A DNA stretch of 39,010 bases from Polysphondylium violaceum. Its lineage: Eukaryota > Evosea > Eumycetozoa > Dictyosteliales > Dictyosteliaceae. The translations under genes and the position numbers were made by a program. Shown here piece after piece: positions 1 through 11,052 of this stretch. Each line of letters starts with the position of its first letter. The first letter of the stretch is position 1. Below the pieces are notes generated by a model that saw nothing but the letters and a program-made list of their open reading frames with translations, ran no database searches and was not told the DNA's origin. Location: the NCBI GenBank assembly GCA_000277445.1, contig AJWJ01000200.1:1-39010 (forward strand). The letters run 5' to 3'.

Positions 1-313
1 TTTTTTTTTTCATTTGATTTTCAAAATTCGCTTTTTTTTATTTATATCATTATTTTTTGCTCCATAGAGAGAGTTTCGACACTCATTATTACGATAGGTG
101 CAGTAATATTTGTTTTATTTTTTCATTTTCCCAGTCACAGCTACAAATAATAGTGTTTTACAACAACAACAACAATTACTATTATAATTTGAATATATAT
201 CTAAATATTTAGTTTATTTTTGTGATTTGTTTGAATATATTTATTATTTTCTTATCATTGTTTGCATATTCTATATACATTATATAAATTAAGAAAAAAA
301 CAAGAAAAACAAA
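1..313. other. AT-rich 5' flank of spt16
   Basis: Upstream region of the spt16 gene. It is dominated by T runs, including one at the window edge, a short CAA repeat near 160-175 and A/T-rich sequence up to the ATG at 314. The start is preceded by an A-rich stretch, as is usual for dictyostelid start codons. I see no coding sequence or RNA gene here. The promoter presumably lies here but no defined element can be named. Confidence 0.5.
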
Positions 314-3300
314 ATGTCGAGTGCAAATGGTAATGGATCATCTGCTAGTAGTAATGGAGGTAGTGCACCAAAAGCACCAAAACTTGATTTACCATCAGTT
401 TCAAAGAGATTAAATATTATTTATGATTCTTGGGATTCAGATAGTGAATTATATAAATCTGCTGATGCATTATTATTGGCTTTAGGTTTACCTGATGAAG
501 ATAGACCATATCAAAAGGTCACTGCTATGCAATCATGGTTATTTGGTTATGAATTAAGAGATACAATTATTGTATTTTTAAAAAAAGATATATTTGTTAT
601 TTCTGGTACAAAGAAAAGTATGTATTATTAATAATAATAGTATAAATAAATATAATAACAATATATTAATAATTAACAATAACAATAACAATAATAGTTC
701 AATTACTAGAAGATCTTTCAAATGTTGAAATTAAAAAGCATAAAATTAAATGTCATTTCTTACCAATTAGTAAAACAGATAATAAGGAAAGTTTCAACAA
801 GGTATTTGAAGAGATAAAGAAAGCAGGTAGTAATTTAGGTGTAATTAGTAAAGAGAAATATTTTGGAGATTTTGCAAAATCATGGGAAACAGCTTTGAAT
901 GAAAGTGGAATCAACAAGGTTGACATTACACCTGGATTTTCATCATGTCTTTTGGTAAAGGATGCACAAGAAATTAAATATATGCAAACATCTGCAAAGA
1001 TTAGCGATAAAATGTTGGTTGGACAACTCTTGCCAAAGATTGAAAAGACCATTGACAATGAAGAAAAAGTATCACACAATGATCTCGCCGAATTTACTCT
1101 TGGAGTATTTGGAAAGCCAGAGAAATTAAAAGGTAAATTGGGTGCCAATGTTGATCTCAGCAGTATCGATTACGCCTACACTCCCATCATTCAAAGTGGT
1201 GGTAATTATGATTTGAAGCCCAGTGCCAACAGTGACGATGAAAAACTTAAATTTGATACAATCATTGTTTCTTTGGGTGCCCGTTACAAAGATTATTGTT
1301 CAAATATTGCCAGAACCTACTTTATCGATCCCGTTGATGAACAAAAAAAGAATTATCATTTCTTGCTCGAATTACAAACATTGTTGCTCAAATCATTCAA
1401 GGCTGGCAACAAGGTCTCTCAAGTTTATGATAAAGCCGTTGAACACATCAACAATGTAAAACCAGAATTGGCCTCTCATTTCCTCAAGAATTGTGGCTAT
1501 GGTATTGGTATTGAATTTCAAGAGAGTCTTTTAGTCATCAATGCCAACAATAACAGAGTAATGAGATCTGGTATGGCCTTCAACTTTGTTTTGGGTTTCC
1601 AAAACTTACTCGTCAAGGCAGGCACTGACAAGGAAAAGAAATACTCTATGTTGGTAACCGATACCATTTTGGTTGGTGATGATGGTGCTGAAATTTTAAC
1701 CAGTGAAAGTCCCAAAGAGGCAACCGAAGTGTTTTATGAAATTGCCGAAGATGACGACGATCATTCAGTCACATTGGAAATGCCAGAAGATGTAAAAGAT
1801 GTCACTGGTAAAGTAAGAGAAACCAAAGAAAAGGCCAAATCTGTCGAAGAAAAGAGAAGACAACATCAACAAATTTTAGCCCAGCGTAATAAACAAGAAC
1901 AAGAACACAAGATTCGTCAACTCGAAGGTTTAGCAAAGAACAAGAGTGCCGAAGTAGATTATACATCGATTACCAACAAACTACCAGACATTTATTCAGC
2001 CATCAGCTCTTATCCAACAGAGACTGTCAAAAATAGAATATTTGTCGACACTAAAAAGGAGGCCATCATTTTACCAATCTTTGGTAACATGGTTCCATTC
2101 CACATATCTACAATCAAGAGTTCTAGCAAGAATGAAGAGTTTCTTCGTATCAATTTCAATACACCCACCTCTTTTACACAAGAGCAAATCGATGCAGGTC
2201 TCATTCCACCTCAATTGATGTATATTCGTGAGGTTACCTATAAGATCTCTGATCCCAAAGCATTGTCCAACAATTATCGTGCCATTTTAGATTTAAGAAA
2301 AAGAGTATCCACTCGTGAAACTGAAGATCGTGAAAAACGTACACTTATCGCTCAGGAAAAACTCATTCTTCGTGGTGCAGGTAGAGCCCCTCGTCTCACT
2401 GAAGTATATGCTCGTCCAACTTTTGGTGGAGCTCGTCGTACTCTTGGTGTATTGGAAGCTCACGAAAATGGTCTTAGATTCTCTCCATCCAACACCAAAG
2501 ATAAAACACCAATCGATATTCTCTACAAAAACATTAAACATCCAATCTTTCAAAAAGCAGATCAAGAATCAATGGCCGTCGTACATTTCCATTTGTTTGA
2601 TGCCATTATGATTGGTAAGAAACAAACCAAAGACGTACAATTTTACACTGAAATCTCTGAAATGTCTCAATCATTGGATGTTTCTTCAAGATCATTCAAT
2701 GACGAAGAGGAGGAAGAACGTCGTGAACGTGAACTCAAGAGAAAGATCAATCTTGATTTCCAAACATTTATTAAAAAGGTAGAAGAAATTGCTGGCGCAG
2801 AATTTGAAATTCCCTATCGTGAATTGGGTTTCTATGGCGTTCATAATATTGCCAACGTTTATATCCAACCCTCTGTCCATTGTCTCTTGTCTATATTGGA
2901 GGCACCATTCTTTGTCTTGTCTTTGGACGAGGTTGAAATTGCATGTTTTGAAAGAGTTATTCGTTCACTTAGAAACTTTGATTTGGTCTTTGTGTTCAAA
3001 GATTACTCAAGAAAAACTATTCGTATTGATGCCATTCCAAGAGAATACTATGAAACCATCAAAGAATGGTTAGACTCTGTCAATATTAAATTTTACTCTT
3101 TGGAAAAGAATTTCAATTGGAAAAATATCATGGATCACATTAGAAGTGATTTAAAGAAATTCAATTCCGATGGTGGTTGGTCTTTCCTCGATCCACAAGA
3201 AGACGAGGAAGAAGAAGAAGAAGACGATGACGATGATTACAGTCCTTCTGAATCTGAGGCCGATAGTGATTATATTTCTTCAATGTCTGAAGCTTCCTCT

Positions 3301-3561
3301 GAAGAAGAAGAAGAAGTAAGTGAAGGTGAAGATTGGGATCAATTGGATTCAAAGGCTGAAAGAGAAGATAAAAGAAAAAATTATGATGATCAAAATAAGA
3401 GAAAGAGAGATGATATTACTTCTTCAAAATCATCTTCATCCTCTAAACCTTCTTCTTCTAAATCATCATCTTCATCATCATCATCAAAATCCTCTTCAAA
3501 ACCCTCTTCCTCTTCAAAACCATCCTCTTCATCAAAATCTTCTTCATCTAAAAAGAAATAA
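314..3561 (+). CDS. spt16: FACT complex subunit Spt16 (histone chaperone)
   Basis: Two exons, 314..617 and 698..3561; the intron has a GTATGT donor and ATAATAG acceptor and joins phase 1, giving 1,055 residues, close to the roughly 1,035-1,050 usual for Spt16. The N-terminal half is the catalytically dead aminopeptidase-like (M24) domain, which includes LLVKDAQEIKYMQTSAKIS and GMAFNFVLGFQNL. A charged linker (KRRQHQQILAQRNKQEQE) follows, then the middle domain with the family motif LRGAGRAPRLTEVYARP and a Rtt106-like PH region. The tail is strongly acidic from about residue 935, then Ser/Lys/Pro-rich to the end. Spt16 pairs with Pob3/SSRP1 to loosen and rebuild nucleosomes during transcription and replication in the nucleus. 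The acidic tail binds H2A-H2B in known homologues; the Ser-rich extension looks lineage-specific low-complexity sequence. Confidence 0.95.
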
Positions 3562-3782
3562 ATACAAAAAATTAATCATTTTAATTAAAAGTCAAAAAAG
3601 ATATTTATTTATAAATCTTTCTAACCTATACCGGTCTTTATTTTTAAATCAGAGCTATAACATATTATCACCAAGATTTTGTTTTCTAAAAAAGTACTAC
3701 CTTTAAAAGTAATTCTCTAAAACGTGTAATCATCACTCGATTTAACATATCATTATCATTACAAATTAAAAAATTGTTTATT

Positions 3783-4457
3783 TTAATGAGTTTTTATTAA
3801 ATTTGGTAGTTTGATGCCATTAATGTTTTTTTGTCTATTTTGTAAATTTTTCAATCCCCCATTCTTTGCATATCGAGTGGCATTTATAAATCTTCTAATT
3901 TCATCGATCAAATTGCAAGTTAAATCTAATTTTTTTCCATCAATCTCCAATTGACCCTTTAGAAACTGAACCATTTTTCCTTTTGTTTCACAATTGAATT
4001 GATTGTGATAGTCTAATAATTGCAAAAAACATATTGGATCTAATAATTTTTCAGCCACAGTGCCACCAATGGTCGTAACTATTTTGTAAATGTGATGCAT
4101 TTCATTTTTCATAATTTCCTGATCAAACTTGTCAACCTTTTCTTTATTTTTCTCCAAAACCCTGTCAACCAATTTGATTGATTCTTGAGATAGTTTTCCA
4201 GAGGAGTCTTTCATAGTAGAAATAATTTCGTTGACTTGACTCCCGTCTACATTTTCATCTACCAATAAAGCTTTAATGAAATCTCTACCATCTTGTCTAT
4301 GTCTACAATCACACTGCACTAATCCAAAAGAATAACCACTCTCCCCTTTACCTGCATGCAACAATCTATATCTTTCTGATGTTTCATTTTTCATAAACAT
4401 TTCCTCCATCAATGTCATCAATTCCTCCTCTGATAAGTTTCCAATTTTAATAGACAT
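3783..4457 (-). CDS. Small protein with a weak lysozyme-like motif, function unknown
   Basis: Single-exon ORF of 224 residues, starting at ATG 4457 and read toward spt16, with which it converges. I do not recognise a close family. The clearest feature is GKGESGYSFGLVQCD at residues 36-50: a glutamate in a G-E-S-G-x-S-x-G-x-x-Q context. It recalls the catalytic-Glu region of bacterial lysozyme/transglycosylase-like domains, but this is resemblance only. The rest is charged and probably helical (EEELMTLMEEMF; VDRVLEKNKEKVDKFDQEI), with a basic Asn-rich C terminus. There is no signal peptide or membrane segment, so a secreted lysozyme would need another route. It could equally be an unrelated helical protein. 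The ORF is intact and its base composition matches its neighbours. Confidence 0.6.
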   Translation of the reverse strand: MSIKIGNLSEEELMTLMEEMFMKNETSERYRLLHAGKGESGYSFGLVQCDCRHRQDGRDFIKALLVDENVDGSQVNEIISTMKDSSGKLSQESIKLVDRVLEKNKEKVDKFDQEIMKNEMHHIYKIVTTIGGTVAEKLLDPICFLQLLDYHNQFNCETKGKMVQFLKGQLEIDGKKLDLTCNLIDEIRRFINATRYAKNGGLKNLQNRQKNINGIKLPNLIKTH

Positions 4458-5144
4458 AATTGTTTAAAAGAAATTTATTATAAGTGCAATATATTTTTGA
4501 AAATAATATTAGTTAAGGGCAATAAATCTCGGGATAAAATAAATTCAATTCCTCTTTTGTCCTCAGCCGATTTAAAAAAAAAAAATTCCATTTTTGGCGA
4601 AACACAGATTATTATTTAGCATTCAATATTCACGAATATAGTTCATGAAAAAAACATATGATTTATTCTAAATGTAGACATTTAGTTCTACATTTAGACT
4701 AGGACTTCTCCTCTAACCTAATATATTGGTGGTAAATAGAATAATTACCGTTTACACAAGAGTTTCTAAATATTGAATTCGTAATAAACTAATAATTGTG
4801 AAACTTCTTCCCTAATGATAGCTTTAAAATAATGAAACTAATCAAGAGAAGCAATCATTGTTTTAATGAAGCTATTATAAATAAATTAAAAAAAGATTTT
4901 CCTCAAATTTTTTCAACTAGTTTGAAAGCCCCAAATGGATAAAAGCCTGTAATAAAAATAAATGTGCTACTTCAAGACACTATTATCTCTCTTTATCACA
5001 TTGATGAAATTTTATGAAAGTAATTTTTTTTTTTTTTTTTTTTTTTGGAAAAAAAATCATGCCGATCACTGAGCATCATCTGACATTGTCTCTAATTTCT
5101 ATATTTAATATTCTTCTTTGTATATATAGATATTAATTGATAAA
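4458..5144. other. Intergenic region, divergent promoters, no gene seen
   Basis: About 690 bp between the start of the minus-strand small gene and the Sm protein G gene, so it should hold both promoters. It contains a perfect 11-bp inverted repeat (4668-4697) and a run of 23 T at 5024-5046 followed by GG and eight A, able to form a T/A hairpin. A 36-codon ATG ORF (4832-4942) is present but has no support as a gene. No tRNA or snRNA was recognised. Confidence 0.5.
4668..4697. repeat. Perfect 11-bp inverted repeat with 8-nt loop
   Basis: CTAAATGTAGA at 4668-4678 is the exact reverse complement of TCTACATTTAG at 4687-4697, separated by 8 bases. It lies in the promoter region between two divergent genes. 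It could be a binding site or a chance palindrome in A/T-rich sequence; no function is shown. Confidence 0.5.
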
Positions 5145-5553
5145 ATGGGATTTGGCAAACCACAAGATCCTGATCTTAATAGATTATTAGATAAAAAAGT
5201 AAATGGTAGGTGTTTATTATTAGCTATCAATGAAGTGTAGCAATAGTGTTCCTTGCTCACAAACTAATACAATCATTTTAATATTTTATAGTTAAATTAA
5301 ATGGAAATAGAACAGTTATAGGTATTCTTAGAGGATTCGATACATTTATGAATGTTGCATTAAAAGATACTGTCGAAGTTGTATCTGCTACTGAAAAATA
5401 TGATATAGGAATGGTTGTATGTATTATTATTATTATTATATATCACCCGATACTCATATTTACTAATCATGTTGTGATTACATATAGATTATTAGAGGTA
5501 ATTCAATACTTTCAATGGAACCTTTAGAACCAGTTCATTTTGTACAAAGATAA
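5145..5553 (+). CDS. snrpG: Small nuclear ribonucleoprotein G (Sm protein G)
   Basis: Three short exons, 5145..5205, 5292..5416 and 5488..5553, give an 83-residue protein. Both introns have GT-AG ends (GTAGGT and GTATGT donors; TATAG acceptors) and the frames join exactly. The protein has the two Sm motifs: KLNGNRTVIGILRGFDTFMN (Sm1) and MVIIRGNSILSMEPLE (Sm2, with the RNA-binding IRGN signature). It starts MGFGKPQDPDLNRLLDKKV, like SmG of other eukaryotes, and the length is right (about 76-80 in animals and fungi). SmG is one of the seven proteins of the Sm ring on U1, U2, U4 and U5 snRNAs, needed for snRNP assembly and pre-mRNA splicing. LSM7 is the nearest alternative but the motif sequence fits SmG better. 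Confidence 0.93.
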
Positions 5554-5750
5554 TAATATAATAAACAATTCAATTTAATAATACACCGCATACAGGTATC
5601 AACATCTAATGATGATGAAATATTAGAGGCAGTTTGATCTACGATGATGATCAAGATATTAATTTGGTGTTATAAACAAAGAGCAAGAATAGTATTTTAG
5701 ACATTAAATATATTTACAAGTTTATTATGATTACATGTTCTTACACATAT

Positions 5751-8700
5751 TTAATTATCGTCATCATCGAGTAAAGTTAATTTTTGTGATTGTTGATTTT
5801 CATAGATGTATTGGTAATTTAAAACTCTTTGCTCCAAGTATTTTACAGTGGACTCAAGGAAGCGGTGAACAAACATTGCTCTGTATCTCTTGCTATATTT
5901 CCATTGCATATTTTTGATTTGAATAGCAGACAATTGACCTTGATCATCTTGAGTAATGTAGACATTGGATAAAAAGACAACCATCTTTTCCTCACCAAAT
6001 GGAATCTTTTCAAAAGACATCATCGATTTAACAAATGAAATAAAGTGAAGATGACCGACATGAGGAATACTGTGAGTGAATTCATACACACTACCAGATT
6101 TGAGGGCGTTGGAAGTCTGTGCAGAAAACATCAAGGCCACTCTAACTTTGGTGAGATATTCCTCGAGTCTGTGATTTACATTGTCCAAGATGACATTGAT
6201 ACATTGGATTGGATCGGCAGCGGTGTCTGTAAAGATACCAGAGTTGACGGCATGAGAGGCATGTTTATTGATTCTGTAGGAAGCACCTTGGACAATCATT
6301 GCACGGATGATATTTAACAATTCTGTTGCACCCTTTGGGGCAGAGGAACAGTATAATTGGTTAACGGTATTCAAATAAACACCCAAACCACTATTATTTG
6401 ATGCAACGTTTAAGCCTTGTTTAATAGAGTCAATAAACTCGATTGGTGGGACACCATATTTGTCATCGATAACATTAAAAGTGGTTAAAACATCTTGGTC
6501 CTTATCCAAGGATCTAAAGGCCTTGACAAACTTCATACAATTTAATAAAGTATTGCTGTTTGGATAACCTTTGGATTCAAACAAATTGGAAATTGTATTG
6601 ATTGTATCGATATGATCCTTATTCAATACAGTGTGATTTTCTCTAGTCTTGTCATTTGGAGTCTTATGCATTTGTTTAATATTCAACAACGATCCATAAT
6701 CAATAGTACCATCAACCAATGGTGCATTAATCAATGTAGATTTGTATGTTAATACAAGATCAAATAATTGAGAATCATTTAATACTTGTTTTTCTTGTTG
6801 TTCATCACCATTGGTAATTACTTTTTGATCTAAAGTATCTTGATCTGGATATTGAATATTATATTCTTGTTCAGTTAATACTTTACCAAAGATGACTTGA
6901 CTAAGATAAGAATCAATTTTGTTTTGTTCCATATTTGCAAAAAAGGCATAACAACCTCTACGTAAAGCAGATTCCAAAACGTGTTGCCAGAATCTAAACC
7001 AATCTTGTTCAGTTTTAAAGAGAGATTCCAATTCTTGGTTGCTGAGAACGAGCAAGTATGAGATTAAGACATAGAGATTCTTTGGTTGTTCAGAGACTAA
7101 ATAGATGGAAGAATTTAAAATGGCATTGAGTTGTTGTAACATTTTTGGAATAAAGTTGAAGTGGAGAGCAACTTCTCTGAGTGTACGAATAAATTGAATG
7201 ATTAATTGAAGTTGTCTTTCACCAATATCATCCTTGGAAATCAATGTACCACAAACTAAAAATAATGCATTGATTTGGTCAAAAGAAAAGGCCATTGGAT
7301 CCAATGTGACAAAATAGGCAATGATGTTTTTCAATTGATACTTGATTGGTTTCCAATGCTCTTTGTTGAGGTAAAGTGGGAGCCAAGAGTTGATTGGTTC
7401 ACGGCCTCTACCACGGACAGCAACACTAGTCTTATTTTGACCAACTTCAAAACCACCAGTAGTCTTTTCTTGACCATGAACTTCAACAGCCAAAGCAATA
7501 GCATCTTCAATTGAAGACTTTGCAAGAAAGGTGGAAGAAACTTCGACAATACGAAGTTGAGTTGGATCATCGATAACAACCTCTGGTCTTTGAACAGAGA
7601 GACCAAAACCCATACAATCTTTGTCTTCCAAAACTTCTACCCAATCACACATGGACAAAACACAAGAAAACAATTGTTTGCTTGATTCCAAAGACTTGGT
7701 TTGTTCTTCAGTGAGATCGTCCTCCAACTTGTCTATATCGACTTCAAGTTGTTTAAAGTTGGCACTATCCTTATTAATAGAATTTGAATTTCTGGCAACC
7801 TTGAGATTGATACGTCTTTGTCTACCAGTGTTTTTAAACATATATTGATAGGTGATATCAGCGACACGAGCACTGGTGGTTGAGGTCCATGATGAACGAT
7901 TCCAAGAATTAATGATATCCAACAATTGGGTGGCAAGTTCTTGACAATTCTTTTTCAATTCAACAACCTCTGAACGGACCTTTGGAGAAAATTTCATGAT
8001 TTGGAGATTATCATAGTTGGACAACTCTCTTTGAATTGTTAAGATTTCTTTCAACAAATCCTCCTTGAGCATATCACTTGGATTCTTTGATTCAGATACC
8101 TTTTTAATGGTGTCAAACATGATGTTGGTTTGATTGGTTAATCTCATCAAACCACTATAGTAAATGGTTTCTTTGCCCACAGTTTTCAAACTTGGTTGGA
8201 CTTCAATCAATTTGACCAATTCCTTTTCGCCACACTTTAACTTGACTTGCAACAATACTTGTAAATCCTTTTGGTAGACATTTGATGTAATGGCCACACT
8301 TGATTCACAATAACCATTGGCGTCAGGTAAAAGCTTTTGACTCTTGTTATTTACACCAACTGAATCTTTATCATTAAACAATACATTGATTGATGCCTCG
8401 CCCAAAGAGTCTTTGGTTTTCATTGTAATATCCAAGAAATAATCCATAGCATTGGAAGTAGAATTGGAGAGAGCATGTTTGAGAATAAAGGTTAATTTCT
8501 CTTTTAATGCCAAAGTGCCTTCAGAAGATTCGCAATATTGATAGATACCACGTTTGGTTCCAATTAACTTTCTAATGCCATCCAAATCGTTGAATCTAGA
8601 ATTTGCAGTGAAACCCATAGTATGAGCATTGATTTGACACTTGTGCTTTGAAATGGTATCCTCTGCTAAATTTCTAAGATTATGAAAAGCATTCTTGTGG

Positions 8701-9313
8701 TCTCTAACAGTGGTATGACTACCATCAGTAAGTAATACAATGGCAGTGTCTGTATCACATTCTCCAACTTTAATTTTTCCATAATATTGTCTAATTACAT
8801 CTGAAACTGAATCAAATGCAGCTGCAAAACAGGTCTTTCCATTTGGCTTTTCTGCTAAAATTAAATCTCTATAATTATCTAATATTGATGTTAGAGATGA
8901 TGGTTTACACAATGTTGTAAATAGATTCCATTATTACTCTATGTCTTACCTGGTGTATAAGCTAATCTAAAACAAATATTATTAAAGAATAATATTTCAG
9001 CAATGACTTCTTGATCTGTATTAGAAATGATTGTAAATAAATTTAATAATGTTGATTGAATTTGGAACCATGCAGTTTGAATTGATCGACTCTTGTCGAC
9101 CAAAACAATTAATAACAACTTTCGTTTTTTTTCAGCTTGATTCATTGGAACTAGTAAATTGGTTTTCAATACACCATCATAAATAGATTTATTATTATTT
9201 GGTGAATTTGATGAATCTGGTGATGATGCGCTGTTTGAATTATCAAATAAATCAATGGTGGCCTCGAAATCAAAGCCACCTGGTGATTCGGATGAAACTT
9301 CTATTTTATTCAT
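5751..9313 (-). CDS. Large von Willebrand factor A domain protein
   Basis: Two exons on the minus strand, 9313..8950 and 8878..5751, with a 71-base intron (GTAAGA donor, ATATTAG acceptor, CTAAC branch-like motif). Together they encode 1,163 residues. The N-terminal 60 residues are Ser/Asn-rich. A vWA domain follows with a complete metal-ion site: D-x-S-x-S at residues 73-77 (DKSRS), Thr137 in NGKTCFAAAF, and Asp173 in LLTDGSHTT. Such domains bind a divalent metal and mediate protein-protein contact, often in intracellular complexes. The remaining roughly 900 residues match no domain I recognise; they are mostly helical and end in an Asp tail (LLDDDDN). There is no signal peptide or membrane segment, so it is probably cytosolic. 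The gene converges with snrpG, with 197 bp between the stop codons. Its specific role is unknown. Confidence 0.85.
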
Positions 9314-9539
9314 TTGTTTAGAAGTTTTTATATCTGTATATCTGTGTTGTATTTGCTAAATTAACATGTGAGAAAAATAATAATGAAAAAAAAAAACAAA
9401 TCGGAAGCTTATCATACAAATCCTTTGATTTTTTTAGAAAGAGCAAATTTATGAATTTTTTCTATTTTTTTTTAGATTTTTTTCAACAAAAAAAAAACAA
9501 GAAAATCTCATTTTTTTTGCTAATTTACAAAGAATCTTT

Positions 9540-10020
9540 TTTTTTTTACGTACCTTTAAAGATACATACAGTTCATGAAAGAAAAGCAAGAACGGAGTTA
9601 AGTAAGCAGTGTGGCCATTTCGCACATACACATCACTATTGGGAGGTGTCAAGTCAAGGTACCTTTTCTCTCTAGTCTGCATAATTTTTATATGGAGTCC
9701 CGAAATGTGTTTTTCAACGGCGATGGTTGCCCAGTCAGGATCTATGTTGGTATTTCTGTTATTCACAGCTTCTACAAGACTTTGGCTATACACTTTAGAT
9801 GGTTCGTAGAAACTGTTAATCTAGAAATACCAACCGTTGTTCTGAATTGGTAGGAGAGTTAGAATGGCTGATATCATAAATCCTACAAATTCAGGATTTA
9901 TGATATCAGACCTTCTAACTCTCCAACATTTTTCCCGCTCGTTTTGTTTATCAATGAAGTCAAACATTTCATCTTTGAGGATAATGTTTCTCGTCTTTGA
10001 TACCAATATCACTACCTTTG
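9540..10020 (-). pseudogene. Possible coding remnant, family unknown
   Basis: On the minus strand two adjacent open stretches give protein-like sequence (for example NTNIDPDWATIAVEKHISGL and SKTRNIILKDEMFDFID). The base composition is clearly richer in G/C than the flanks. The pieces do not form one continuous frame and I find no splice pair of sensible size, so this looks like a decayed gene or a piece of an inserted element. I do not recognise the family. The strong inverted repeat sits within it. A functional gene with unusual structure is not excluded. Confidence 0.3.
9853..9924. repeat. 32-bp near-perfect inverted repeat, 8-nt loop
   Basis: The arm at 9853-9884 pairs with 9893-9924 at 30 of 32 positions. 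The innermost 17 pairs are perfect (CTGATATCATAAATCCT against its reverse complement) and the loop is ACAAATTC. The arms are not simple A/T sequence, so this is far from chance expectation for the region. It could be a hairpin RNA, a small foldback element or a cruciform site. It lies inside the decayed coding stretch. Confidence 0.85.
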
Positions 10021-10115
10021 GAAATAAAAAATGAAAAAAGTATAAATAAATAAATTGAAAATTTTCTTTCTTTTTTTTTTATTTTATTTTCAAGATGCAC
10101 AAATAGGATATAGAA

Positions 10116-11006
10116 ATGGATTCATTTAGAATAACATTAGATCACATTAAAGAAGATTTAAAGGGTTTAGAAAGGTTAGATGAAAATAAACATTTTCAAG
10201 ATTTGATATTAAATTTTAAAAAAAGAGATCAAGATAAGAGTAGTAATCAAGAGAATGATAATAGTCAATTAGATCAACAACAACAGCAACAAAAGACATA
10301 TGATATATTTGATTTAATATTAAATAATGTAAATATAGATGAAATTGAAAATGATTATTTGTACATAAGAGAAATAGATTATAGATTAATTCAAAATGAT
10401 ATCAAAAGAGAAGAAGAAAATGATAGACAAGAACAAAATAATAGTAATAGTAGTACTGTAAAAGATAATGCAGACAAGAATAATAATAATAGTAGTAGTG
10501 TAGATGATAATGATGACGATCAAGATAACGATACCTCTTCCAATAGTAGTAAAAATAGTTTAGATAATCAAGATAATCAAAAAGATGAAAAGATTGATAT
10601 TGATAATGAAATGAAAAAAGGTATTGTTACACAATATATAGAAGCGAGGGGTTAATAATGAATTCATTCAATCCTAATTACTAATTACTATATTGTATTT
10701 ATAGAAATTAAAGAAAATAAACAAAAGATGATAAAGACATTGATAGAACTCGGTGAACATGATGATGTATTTAATGAAGCATTTAAATATATAGATACCA
10801 ATAAATGGTTGAAATCAAAAGGATTGGATATAGTATCAGAGACAGGTTCACTTCATTCAGATATAAATAGTGTTATACAACAATTAGAAAACTCTATTAA
10901 AGAAATAAACAACCTCTCCAATCAACCTCTATTTAATGATACTCATAATAGTAGTAGTAGCAGTAGTACCAGTATTAAAGGGCAAGATGAAGAATCTGTA
11001 ATTTAA
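10116..11006 (+). CDS. Asn/Asp-rich protein of unknown function
   Basis: Two exons, 10116..10650 and 10705..11006, with a 54-base intron (GTTAAT donor, TTTATAG acceptor), give 278 residues. The intron is needed because the first frame stops right after the donor, while the second frame continues upstream of its first ATG as EIKENKQK. The N terminus is charged and helical (ITLDHIKEDLKGLERLDENK). A Gln run is followed by a long Asn/Ser/Asp-rich stretch (about residues 105-160) typical of dictyostelid low-complexity inserts. The C-terminal part (MIKTLIELGEHDDVFNEAFKY) looks like a conserved helical segment, followed by a Ser-rich tail. I recognise no family. No signal peptide or membrane segment is visible. 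Confidence 0.75.
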
Positions 11007-11052
11007 ATAAAAGTACTTTTATATACAAAACAGCAGAATAATACAACAAGGT

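Larger units (their letters stand above)
9314..10115. other. Gene-poor stretch with decayed coding sequence
   Basis: About 800 bp between the divergent vWA and Asn/Asp-rich genes. The outer parts (9314-9540 and 10020-10115) are A/T-rich with long T runs and probably hold the two promoters. The middle (about 9540-10020) is much less A/T-biased and reads as broken protein-like sequence on the minus strand, with a long inverted repeat inside it (listed separately). Confidence 0.5.

Noticed and set aside
753-1148. Minus-strand open frame opposite spt16
   Set aside because: It overlaps conserved Spt16 coding sequence on the other strand and has no family features; a shadow frame.
4832-4942. 36-codon ORF in the spacer before the Sm protein G gene
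   Set aside because: Too short, no recognisable family, no splice partner found; expected by chance in this length.
6045-6317. Plus-strand open frame opposite the vWA gene
   Set aside because: Shadow of the minus-strand exon; no start context or similarity.
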